A stretch of DNA of 5,371 nt from an uncultured Collinsella sp. Its GTDB lineage: Bacteria; Actinomycetota; Coriobacteriia; Coriobacteriales; Coriobacteriaceae. The stretch spans positions 1-5,371 of the forward strand of contig CABVAS010000121.1 in NCBI GenBank assembly GCA_902496375.1, in the 5' to 3' direction. Both the position numbers and the translations under genes were made by a program. Positions 1 through 5,371 of this stretch are shown one piece after another. The notes below the pieces were generated by a model. That model was not told the DNA's origin and searched no databases. It saw nothing but the letters and a program-made list of their open reading frames with translations. Positions within the stretch are counted from its first letter, which is position 1; each line of letters begins with the position of its first letter.

Positions 1-999
1 CTCAAAGCCGGCGGCGTCGAGCTTGATGATGAGCTCCTCGGAGTCCATGCCGTCAATGTAGATCGAAACCATACCCGGCAGACGATCGGCCTGCGCGTAG
101 TCGCCCATCGTGGCGTGAATGCGCGGGTGGGCCGTAAGTGTGGCGTAGAGCTTATCGGATAAGGCCTGCAACGTTGTGCGCTCCTGGGAAACATTCGGCA
201 ACAGTGCGGATGTGGCAGCGGCAAAGGCCAGCTGCGTGCGCAGGTCCTGCGTGCCGGCACGACGACCGGCCTCCTGTCCGCCGCCAAAGATGCGCGGGCG
301 CAGCGGCGTGCGGTTCTTAAGATAGAGCGCGCCGGATGCCACGGGGCCGCCGATCTTGTGCGCGGCAACGGTCATAGCATCGACGCCCAGCTCGGTGACA
401 TCGAGCGGAATATGCAAGTAGCCTTGGATGGCATCGGTATGAAACAGGGCGCCGGCAGCATGTGCGGCGGCGGCCAGCTCGCGGATGGGCTGCACCACGC
501 CGGTCTCGTTGTTGGCAACCATGATGCTCACGAGCGCCACGTCGTCGCCCAGCAGCTCGACAAGCGCGGCGGGTTCAATGTAGCCCATGCGGCAGGGCTG
601 CACCAGGTCGACGGTAAAGCCGGCGGCACGCAGCAGCGGCAGGTTATCCAGAATCGAATCGTGCTCGATCGCCGACACGATCACGCGGTCGCGCTTGCGA
701 TCGCGCTGACGGGCGCCCTCGGCAAGTCCGAGGAGCGCCAGCTGGTTTGCTTCGGTACCGCCGTTGGTAAGGATGATCTCGGACGGGCGAACGCGTGCAC
801 CAAAGCTACGGGCGATCTCGCGACGTGCAACCTCCAGACGCGCGGCAGCCTTGCGGCCGAGCGAGTGCAGCGAGTTGGGGTTGACCCCCGCTAGCTCGCT
901 ATCGTCGTACTCACGCTGCGCAAGGCGCGCCTCGGCGCGCATGGGCGTCGAGGCGGCGTAGTCAAGATTCACGGGTATGCGGTTTTGACCTGCGGTCAT
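1..999 (-). CDS. Cysteine desulfurase (NifS/IscS-like, class V aminotransferase), C-terminus off the left edge
   Basis: PLP enzyme that takes sulfur from L-cysteine, giving alanine and a protein persulfide for Fe-S cluster or thio-tRNA synthesis in the cytoplasm. I translated 333 codons from ATG at 999, open to base 1. Seen in order: NLDYAASTP (11-19), SLHSLGRKA (43-51), TNGGTEANQ (78-86, PLP phosphate loop), IEHDS with the PLP-stacking His113, NNETG (163-167), HTDAIQG with Asp189 and Gln192, AAHK with Schiff-base Lys215, and GGGQEAGRRAGTQ (239-251). The order and the GGGQE-GRR-GT block point to the NifS/IscS group rather than SufS. The catalytic Cys loop should lie just beyond the left edge, so activity cannot be confirmed here. 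The SxHK motif reads AAHK and the following GPKG reads GPVA, which is unusual. The start lies 6 bases after rpe. The sulfur acceptor is unknown because no iscU, thiI or mnmA is in view. Confidence 0.93.
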   Translation of the reverse strand, partial: MTAGQNRIPVNLDYAASTPMRAEARLAQREYDDSELAGVNPNSLHSLGRKAAARLEVARREIARSFGARVRPSEIILTNGGTEANQLALLGLAEGARQRDRKRDRVIVSAIEHDSILDNLPLLRAAGFTVDLVQPCRMGYIEPAALVELLGDDVALVSIMVANNETGVVQPIRELAAAAHAAGALFHTDAIQGYLHIPLDVTELGVDAMTVAAHKIGGPVASGALYLKNRTPLRPRIFGGGQEAGRRAGTQDLRTQLAFAAATSALLPNVSQERTTLQALSDKLYATLTAHPRIHATMGDYAQADRLPGMVSIYIDGMDSEELIIKLDAAGFE

Positions 1000-1005
1000 A
1001 AGGGT

Positions 1006-1677
1006 TTATGCCTCCTGTGCAGCCTCGTTGCCCAGCTTCTGCAGCAGCGCAACCTCGGCAGCGGGATCTTCGGACTTAAATACGGCAGAACCGGCCACCA
1101 GGACATTTGCGCCGGCCTTGACGACCTCGGCAATGTTCTTGGAAGAAATGCCACCGTCGACCTCGATGAGGGGCGAAACGCCGTGACGCTCGCACATGGC
1201 CTTGAGCTCGTGGAGCTTATGCAGAGTGCCCGGGATAAAGCTCTGGCCGCCAAAGCCTGGGTTCACGCTCATGAGCAGCACCATATCGACGACGTCGATG
1301 ATGCTCTCGAGCACGCACACGGGGGTGGCGGGGTTGAGCACAACGCCGGCCTTGACGCCGCGCTGCTGCAGATGCGTGAGCGTGCGGTGCAGGTGCGTGG
1401 AGGCCTCGTAGTGGACGGTGATCATATCGGCACCGGCGTCGGCGTACCAATCGACCGTCTCGTCGGGGTTCGACACCATGAGGTGCGCATCGACCGGCAC
1501 GTTGGTGGAACGCTTGACGGCCTTGAGGATGTCAACGCCAAAGGTGAGGTTGCCGGTAAAGTGACCGTCCATAACGTCAAAGTGCACGTAGTCGGCGCCG
1601 GCGATCTTGTCGAGCTCTCCCTTGAGGTTGGCCATGTTGGCCGAGAGGACGGACGGAGCGATTTTGATGGAACCCAT
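1006..1677 (-). CDS. rpe: Ribulose-phosphate 3-epimerase
   Basis: Interconverts D-ribulose 5-phosphate and D-xylulose 5-phosphate in the pentose phosphate pathway. The 223-residue length is normal for this TIM-barrel family. Visible signatures are IAPSVLSAN (6-14), VHFDVMDGHF (31-40) with His32 and the metal/acid-base Asp34, DAHLMV (63-68) with metal ligand His65, MSVNPGFGGQSF (136-147), EVDGGI (172-177) with the second catalytic Asp174, and the phosphate-binding VAGSAVF (194-200). All expected metal ligands (two His, two Asp) are present, so it should be active. One oddity is Asn14, where the family usually has Asp in the SAD motif. The ATG at 1677 places these motifs at the usual family positions. 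It starts 18 bases after gpsA, the widest gap in the operon, and ends TAA 6 bases before the cysteine desulfurase. Confidence 0.97.
   Translation of the reverse strand: MGSIKIAPSVLSANMANLKGELDKIAGADYVHFDVMDGHFTGNLTFGVDILKAVKRSTNVPVDAHLMVSNPDETVDWYADAGADMITVHYEASTHLHRTLTHLQQRGVKAGVVLNPATPVCVLESIIDVVDMVLLMSVNPGFGGQSFIPGTLHKLHELKAMCERHGVSPLIEVDGGISSKNIAEVVKAGANVLVAGSAVFKSEDPAAEVALLQKLGNEAAQEA
1011..1016 (-). promoter_or_regulatory. Shine-Dalgarno site for the cysteine desulfurase
   Basis: A full AGGAGG on the minus strand, placed 11 bases upstream of the ATG at 999 and embedded in the last codons of rpe (Gln-Glu-Ala-stop). The spacing is slightly long. It supports the 999 start and implies that ribosomes finishing rpe can re-initiate on this gene. 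Confidence 0.7.
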
Positions 1678-1685
1678 GTTAGAAG

Positions 1686-1690
1686 CCTTT
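1686..1690 (-). promoter_or_regulatory. Shine-Dalgarno site for rpe
   Basis: AAAGG on the minus strand, 8 bases upstream of the rpe ATG, inside the 18-base gpsA-rpe gap. It is the weakest ribosome binding site of the set. Rpe may therefore be translated somewhat less efficiently or rely on coupling, which is an inference. Confidence 0.5.
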
Positions 1691-1695
1691 CTGCA

Positions 1696-2703
1696 CTAGT
1701 CGGTGAGTCCGTAGAACTCTTGGGAGGGTACGCGGTCGGTAAGAATCTCGAGCGCCCTATCCAAAGTAACACCGTTGTAGAGCGTTTGCTCCACGGCAAA
1801 GGTGAGCGGAATGTCTACGCCCAGTGAACGGGCAAGTTCGCTGACGCTGCGGGCCGCGACGGCGCCCTCGACCACCATATGCGTGCGCGTCTGGTACTCG
1901 TCGAGCGACACGCCGTGGGCAAACTCGTAGCCAAAGGTGCGGTTACGCGAATGCTCCGAGGTACAGGTGGCAATGAGGTCGCCCATGCCGGCAAGCCCCA
2001 TGCAGGTCATAGCCTGCCCGCCGCGGGCATGCACCAGACGGCTGATCTCGGCCAGGCCGCGCGTCATGATAAGGGCGAGCGTGTTGTCGCCCGCACCGGT
2101 ACCGGCGGAGATGCCACACACGATCGCGATGACATTTTTCATGGCGCCGCAAACCTCGACGCCGGTCATGTCCTGTGACAGGTAGATGCGGAAGGCCGTG
2201 GACAGGAGCAGGTCCTTAAAGGTCTCCCCTATCTGCGGATCTTCGCTGGCGATGACGGCGGCAGAAAGTCCGCCGCGGCAGATTTCCTCAGCATGGTTGG
2301 GGCCCGAAAGCGCCGCGACACGTGCCTCGTTGCCGATCTCGCTGGCGATGACCTCGCTCATGAGTAGACCGGACTCGGGCTCAATGCCCTTGGTGAGGCA
2401 GAGTACCGGGGTGTCGGCGGCGATACAGGGTGCCGCCTGATGGCATACACTGCGCAGGTGCGTGGAGGGCACGGCAAAGATGATGGCCTCGGCGCCGTCG
2501 AGCGCCTGCGCCAGGTCCGTGGTGGCGACGACGTTGCCGGGCAGCTCGTAGCCCACCAAATACCGGGGGTTGCGGTGCTCGCCATTGATGCCGGCGGCCG
2601 TCTGCTCGCTGTGGGCCCACATGGTCACGCGCTCGGCTCGCGCGGCGGCAAGGCCGGCGACGGCGGTTCCCCAGGAGCCGGAGCCAATCAGCGCAACATT
2701 CAT
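1696..2703 (-). CDS. gpsA: NAD(P)-dependent sn-glycerol-3-phosphate dehydrogenase
   Basis: Reduces dihydroxyacetone phosphate to sn-glycerol 3-phosphate, the backbone of bacterial phospholipids, in the cytoplasm. At 335 residues it is full length. The N-terminal Rossmann fold begins at once with VALIGSGSWGTA (3-14; GxGxWG at 7-12), followed by IIFAVPSTHL (74-83), LTKGIE (103-108, Lys105) and SGPNHAEEI (133-141). The C-terminal helical domain has CGAMKNVIAI with catalytic Lys189, GTGAGDN (201-207), GLAGMGDLIATCTS (236-249), SRNRTFG (252-258) and VVEG (277-280). All signature blocks of the family are intact. The gene starts 9 bases after plsY, and the plsY stop codon forms part of its ribosome binding site. 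Its product is the direct substrate of PlsY, encoded next door, so the two genes form a functional pair. Confidence 0.98.
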   Translation of the reverse strand: MNVALIGSGSWGTAVAGLAAARAERVTMWAHSEQTAAGINGEHRNPRYLVGYELPGNVVATTDLAQALDGAEAIIFAVPSTHLRSVCHQAAPCIAADTPVLCLTKGIEPESGLLMSEVIASEIGNEARVAALSGPNHAEEICRGGLSAAVIASEDPQIGETFKDLLLSTAFRIYLSQDMTGVEVCGAMKNVIAIVCGISAGTGAGDNTLALIMTRGLAEISRLVHARGGQAMTCMGLAGMGDLIATCTSEHSRNRTFGYEFAHGVSLDEYQTRTHMVVEGAVAARSVSELARSLGVDIPLTFAVEQTLYNGVTLDRALEILTDRVPSQEFYGLTD

Positions 2704-2709
2704 GACTCT

Positions 2710-2715
2710 CTCCTA
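2710..2715 (-). promoter_or_regulatory. Shine-Dalgarno site for gpsA, overlapping the plsY stop codon
   Basis: TAGGAG on the minus strand, 6 bases upstream of the gpsA ATG. Its first three bases are the TAG stop codon of plsY, so termination on plsY and initiation on gpsA occur at the same spot. This suggests translational coupling. Confidence 0.7.
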
Positions 2716-3396
2716 CTTATCGTCGGGCTCGGTGACGCGCTTGGTAAACGAGAGCTTGGACTCCTTACCGGTCATGAGCTTTTTGATGTTCGCACGATGG
2801 GCCCACACCACGGTGATGCCGATCATCGCCATGCAAAACTTAAGTCCCAGGCTGCTGTACGGAAAGACCGCGCAGGCAGCGATGGGAAGACCGATGGCAG
2901 CGGCAAGCGAGCCCACCGACACAAACTTGGTGATGGCGACGGCCACGATAAACATGCCCAGCAGCGACAGGCCAATAGGCCAGTACCAGGCGAGGATGAC
3001 GCCCAGACCAACCGCGATACCCTTGCCGCCGTGGAAGTTAAGGTAGGGCGAGAAGATATGGCCCCACACAGCTGCCAGGCAGATGACGCCAAGCATCCAG
3101 TCGCCGGCGGCGCCGGGGGCCATAATGCTCACGGGGAAGCCATAGCCCACGCTCGCGATGAGAGGACGGGCGATGGCAACGCAGATGGCGCCCTTAAGGC
3201 AGTCGAGCAGCAGCGTGAGCGCGGCTACCTTGGGGCCGGCCACACGCAGGGCGTTGGTGGTGCCGATGTTGCCGGAGCCCGCCTTACGAATGTCCGTGTG
3301 GTTGAACACGCGGCCCAGGATCAGGCCAAACGGAATCGCTCCGATAAAGAACGAGACCACGGCGCAGATGGCGGTCAGCAGAATCGGATTATGCAT
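2713..3396 (-). CDS. plsY: Acyl-phosphate:glycerol-3-phosphate acyltransferase, membrane protein
   Basis: Transfers an acyl group from acyl-phosphate to sn-glycerol 3-phosphate to give lysophosphatidic acid, the first membrane step of phospholipid synthesis. The 227 residues are very hydrophobic, with several membrane segments (about 5-30, 54-80, 100-115, 127-165, 168-199), as expected for this multi-pass family. Family motifs are all present: AGSGNIGTTNALR (39-51), GH (112-113), HGGKGIAVG (122-130) and AHRANIKKL (199-207) before a charged cytoplasmic tail. At 227 residues it is slightly longer than many homologues (about 200). I chose ATG 3396, which follows AAGGAG by 7 bases and directly begins the first membrane helix. 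An upstream ATG at 3444 would only add der-encoded sequence in another frame. It overlaps the end of der by 8 bases. The substrate is made by neighbouring gpsA. PlsX, which makes acyl-phosphate, is not in the window. Confidence 0.97.
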   Translation of the reverse strand: MHNPILLTAICAVVSFFIGAIPFGLILGRVFNHTDIRKAGSGNIGTTNALRVAGPKVAALTLLLDCLKGAICVAIARPLIASVGYGFPVSIMAPGAAGDWMLGVICLAAVWGHIFSPYLNFHGGKGIAVGLGVILAWYWPIGLSLLGMFIVAVAITKFVSVGSLAAAIGLPIAACAVFPYSSLGLKFCMAMIGITVVWAHRANIKKLMTGKESKLSFTKRVTEPDDK

Positions 3397-4723
3397 CCTT
3401 TTGCTCCTTCTTCCTAAAGAAGAGTCGAATGGGTGTGCCGGCAAAGTCGAAGGTCGAGCGCATGCGGTTTTCGACGTAGCGCTGATAGGTGTCGTTGACC
3501 AGATCGCTGTGGTTGACGAAGAACGTGAACGTCGGCGGGTTGACGCCCGTCTGGGTCACGTAGTGCATGCGCAGGCGGCGCTTGCCGTCCACCACGGTAT
3601 GACCGAACTCGCGCAGGTCGGTGAGGAACGTGTTGAGGCGCGAGGTGCTGATCTTCTGCGAGCGCGTCTTTTCGGCGGCGTCGACCATCGCCCAGATCTT
3701 CTCGACGCTGCGGCCAGTGAGGGCAGAGATGCGCAGGTACTGGGCCCAGGGAGCCATGACGCCCAGACGGCGGTCGATGGTCTCCATGCAGGCCTCGCGT
3801 TTACGGTCGTCGTCGAGCAGATCCCACTTGTTGAGCAGCACAACGATGGCGCAGCCGCGCTCGATGGCAAGACCCATGACCTTCTGGTCCTGCTCGGTAA
3901 CGCCCACGGAGGCGTCGACGACGAGCAGCGCCACGTCGGCGCGGTCGATGGCGCGCAGGCCGCGGACCATGGAGTAGTACTCGATGTTCTCGTACACGGT
4001 GCTCTTCTTGCGAATGCCCGCGGTGTCGACCATGCGGTAGTGCTTGCCGTTACGCTCCACGACGGTGTCGATGGCGTCGCGCGTCGTGCCGGCAATGTTG
4101 GACACGATAGAGCGGTCGGCGCCCAGGATGCGGTTGAACAGCGACGACTTACCGGCGTTGGGGCGGCCGATGATGGCGACGTTCAGCGCGTCGGGGAACT
4201 CATCGGCGACCTCGTCCTCCTCCTCGGGCAACAGGGCAACGATGTCGTCGAGCAGGTCGCCCGTGCCGTGGCCGTGCAGGGCCGAGAGCGGCGTGGGCTC
4301 GCCGATGCCGAGCGAATAGAACTCCCAGATGCTGTCGTTCTCGCGATCGGGGTTGTCGAGCTTGTTCACCAGCAGAAAGACCGGCTTGTCGCAGCGCTTG
4401 AGCATGCGGGCGACCGACTCGTCCTCCTCGGTGACGCCGGTGCGGCCGTCGACCACAAACAGGATGACGGCGGCTTCCTCGGCGGCGGCGAGGGCCTGGT
4501 CGCGAATGGACGTGGCAAAGACGTCATCGCTCTTGAGCGGTTCGATGCCGCCCGTGTCGACGATGGTGAACTCGCGGCCGTTCCAATCGGCCGTGTGGTA
4601 CGAGCGATCGCGCGTGACGCCGCGAGACTCGTGGACGATGGCGTCCGAGGTCTGGGCCAGGCGGTTAACGAGCGTGGACTTGCCCACGTTGGGGCGTCCG
4701 ACGACGGCGACGATAGGTTTCAT
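3389..4723 (-). CDS. der: Ribosome biogenesis GTPase Der (EngA)
   Basis: Essential tandem GTPase that acts in late assembly of the 50S ribosomal subunit. The 444 residues show the diagnostic double G-domain plus C-terminal KH-like domain. G-domain 1 has GRPNVGKS (9-16), GVTRD (35-39), DTGG (56-59), NKLD (120-123) and SALH (147-150). An acidic linker follows (about 167-176, rich in Glu/Asp). G-domain 2 has GRPNAGKS (186-193), GTTRD (212-216), DTAG (233-236), NKWD (298-301) and SAL (333-335). The KH-like domain spans about 350-440, with GVNPPTFTFFVN (393-404) and a basic end (FFRKK). All GTP-binding motifs are intact. ATG 4723 is chosen because it follows AAGGAG by 5 bases and begins MKPIVAVVGRP as in the family. 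The open frame extends upstream to 4894, but that part only overlaps the DUF512 gene. It starts 10 bases after the DUF512 stop and overlaps plsY by 8 bases. Confidence 0.98.
   Translation of the reverse strand: MKPIVAVVGRPNVGKSTLVNRLAQTSDAIVHESRGVTRDRSYHTADWNGREFTIVDTGGIEPLKSDDVFATSIRDQALAAAEEAAVILFVVDGRTGVTEEDESVARMLKRCDKPVFLLVNKLDNPDRENDSIWEFYSLGIGEPTPLSALHGHGTGDLLDDIVALLPEEEDEVADEFPDALNVAIIGRPNAGKSSLFNRILGADRSIVSNIAGTTRDAIDTVVERNGKHYRMVDTAGIRKKSTVYENIEYYSMVRGLRAIDRADVALLVVDASVGVTEQDQKVMGLAIERGCAIVVLLNKWDLLDDDRKREACMETIDRRLGVMAPWAQYLRISALTGRSVEKIWAMVDAAEKTRSQKISTSRLNTFLTDLREFGHTVVDGKRRLRMHYVTQTGVNPPTFTFFVNHSDLVNDTYQRYVENRMRSTFDFAGTPIRLFFRKKEQKDA
3404..3409 (-). promoter_or_regulatory. Shine-Dalgarno site for plsY, inside the end of der
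   Basis: AAGGAG on the minus strand, 7 bases upstream of ATG 3396, within the Lys-Lys-Glu-Gln codons near the der C-terminus. It decides the start in favour of 3396 over the ATG at 3444. Confidence 0.7.
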
Positions 4724-4728
4724 CTGCA

Positions 4729-4734
4729 CTCCTT
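4729..4734 (-). promoter_or_regulatory. Shine-Dalgarno site for der
   Basis: AAGGAG on the minus strand, 5 bases upstream of ATG 4723 and overlapping the last base of the TAA stop of the DUF512 gene. It fixes the der start and links its translation to the preceding gene. Confidence 0.7.
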
Positions 4735-5312
4735 TAATGGGTAGGGTCAGTGGAAATGTTAGAGTCCGCGGGCACAATGCCAAGGATGTGCTCCAGGGTA
4801 TCGAGCAGCTCATGCGGCATGGTCGACACCACATGAACCTCGGCGCCGCGACTGGTAAGGCTTGCGAGTAAATCGTCACGATGATACTCGTCAAGCGTCA
4901 TGCCGTCAGCGTTGAACATGAGCTTAGGCACAAAGAGCATAACCCCCGACAGGTCTTGGGGTAGCTGCTCCAGAATGTCACACGCGACGATGAGGCCGGT
5001 CACGTCCACGTTGCCGCCAAAGTAGCGGTTCTTGATGGCCGTGACGGTGCCGGCGAGCCCCTGCGGTGATTCCACGAAACGTGCCACGGTGTCGCGTGCG
5101 CTGGCGCCCGAGAGGCACAGCAGGTGCTGGCTGCGAGCGGCGATGGCCTCGCGGACGCGGGCCAGTCGCTCGGCATCGGCGGCAAGCACATCGTCCGTCT
5201 CGTCTAGGTATGAGCGGATCATGCCGATACCGTCGTAGTACTGCGGATAGCCGTCGTAAAAGTCCGCCTCGGGCGGATCGATGCCGGCGTCCAGGTAGAA
5301 CTCGTCGCTCAT
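4734..5312 (-). CDS. DUF512 family protein, C-terminal part only
   Basis: The 192 residues visible from the Met at 5312 match the C-terminal DUF512 domain. Complete members are usually over 400 residues, with an N-terminal PDZ-like segment and a radical-SAM-like region. No function is established, to my knowledge. Seen are SDEFYLDAG (2-10), YYDGIGMIR (25-33), KNRYFGGNVDVTGLIVACDI (94-113), and VMLFVPKLMFN followed by LDEYHRDDL (124-148). Position 5312 is probably not the real start: no ribosome binding site precedes it, SDEFYL is an internal family motif, and the frame stays open to the window edge. Beyond 5313, however, the frame reads as an arginine-rich stretch unlike the family, while the plus strand gains a GH130-like motif. 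The N-terminal half therefore appears to be cut off by a breakpoint rather than just by the window. The gene sits 10 bases upstream of der. A DUF512 gene next to der is, from memory, a recurring arrangement in Gram-positives. Confidence 0.85.
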   Translation of the reverse strand: MSDEFYLDAGIDPPEADFYDGYPQYYDGIGMIRSYLDETDDVLAADAERLARVREAIAARSQHLLCLSGASARDTVARFVESPQGLAGTVTAIKNRYFGGNVDVTGLIVACDILEQLPQDLSGVMLFVPKLMFNADGMTLDEYHRDDLLASLTSRGAEVHVVSTMPHELLDTLEHILGIVPADSNISTDPTH

Positions 5313-5314
5313 CT

Positions 5315-5371
5315 GGAAGGTGTGGCGGCGTGGCCGTCTACTACGGCTGCGCCGACACGGTGACGGGCCTG
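5315..5371 (+). CDS. Possible fragment of a GH130 family glycoside phosphorylase, both ends missing
   Basis: Nineteen plus-strand codons, in frame to the last base, read GRCGGVAVYYGCADTVTGL. The YYGxADTVxGLA pattern is a conserved C-terminal signature of glycoside hydrolase family 130 (beta-1,4-mannoside phosphorylases). The family resemblance is from memory of the motif, not a search. The frame is open further left, but there it is only antisense to the DUF512 gene and shows no GH130 character, so the similarity begins abruptly near 5315. It has no start codon, no ribosome binding site and no stop in view. It could be a chimeric contig end, a genuine rearranged gene remnant or, less likely, a chance motif in 57 bases. 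Confidence 0.4.

Noticed and set aside
358..894. A 178-codon plus-strand open frame in the left part of the window
   Set aside because: The minus strand here encodes a continuous cysteine desulfurase with all PLP motifs, so the plus-strand frame is a shadow.
985..1827. A 280-codon plus-strand open frame opposite rpe
   Set aside because: It lies antisense to rpe and the end of gpsA, with no ribosome site or domain noticed and the composition typical of an antisense shadow.
2440..3417. A 325-codon plus-strand open frame opposite plsY and gpsA
   Set aside because: It is rich in Gly, His, Asp and Ala and spans two well-supported minus-strand genes. No family resemblance was seen.
3397..3444. 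A 16-residue N-terminal extension of PlsY from an ATG at 3444
   Set aside because: It is polar and lies within der in another frame. AAGGAG at 3404-3409 clearly serves the ATG at 3396.
3158..4744. A 528-codon open frame on the plus strand opposite der
   Set aside because: It is antisense to a fully motif-supported der gene and the end of plsY. The translation is a low-complexity mix rich in Val, Asp, Gly and His with no recognisable domain. Long antisense frames are expected opposite genes with strong G/C third-position bias.
4724..4894. An N-terminal extension of Der from an upstream ATG at 4894
   Set aside because: The extra 57 residues have no family similarity, overlap the DUF512 coding sequence in another frame, and are unnecessary because ATG 4723 has a good ribosome binding site.
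5310..5312. The ATG at 5310-5312 as a true start of a short DUF512 protein
   Set aside because: No ribosome binding site precedes it, the frame is open upstream, and the following residues form an internal family motif.

Overview
The window is GC-rich, with strong G/C preference at third codon positions, and every complete gene lies on the minus strand. Gene content, order and protein style suggest a high-GC Gram-positive, most likely an actinobacterium of the Coriobacteriia (Collinsella-like). This is inferred from the translated proteins and was not checked against a database.

Reading the minus strand from right to left, there is one compact run of genes. It holds the C-terminal part of a DUF512 family protein (4734-5312, 5' end not intact in the window), der/engA (3389-4723), plsY (2713-3396), gpsA (1696-2703), rpe (1006-1677), and a cysteine desulfurase that runs off the left edge (1-999). 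Junctions range from an 8-base overlap (der/plsY) to an 18-base gap (gpsA/rpe). Each internal start has a Shine-Dalgarno sequence at or just beside the end of the preceding gene. I see no room for a terminator or separate promoter between genes, so this is almost certainly one translationally coupled operon. No stretch over 300 bases lacks a gene.

The operon combines ribosome assembly (Der), the first steps of membrane phospholipid synthesis (GpsA makes sn-glycerol-3-phosphate, PlsY acylates it), pentose phosphate metabolism (Rpe), and sulfur mobilisation for Fe-S clusters or thiolated tRNA (cysteine desulfurase). These are ordinary core genes, and no mobile element, CRISPR array, RNA gene or defence system was seen.

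The one real anomaly is the last ~57 bases. The DUF512 similarity stops near 5313. Beyond it the minus-strand frame becomes an arginine-rich, non-family sequence, while the plus strand reads in frame to the edge as a peptide with a YYGCADTVTGL motif typical of GH130 mannoside phosphorylases. This looks like a breakpoint, either an assembly chimera at a contig end or a true rearrangement that truncated the DUF512 gene.
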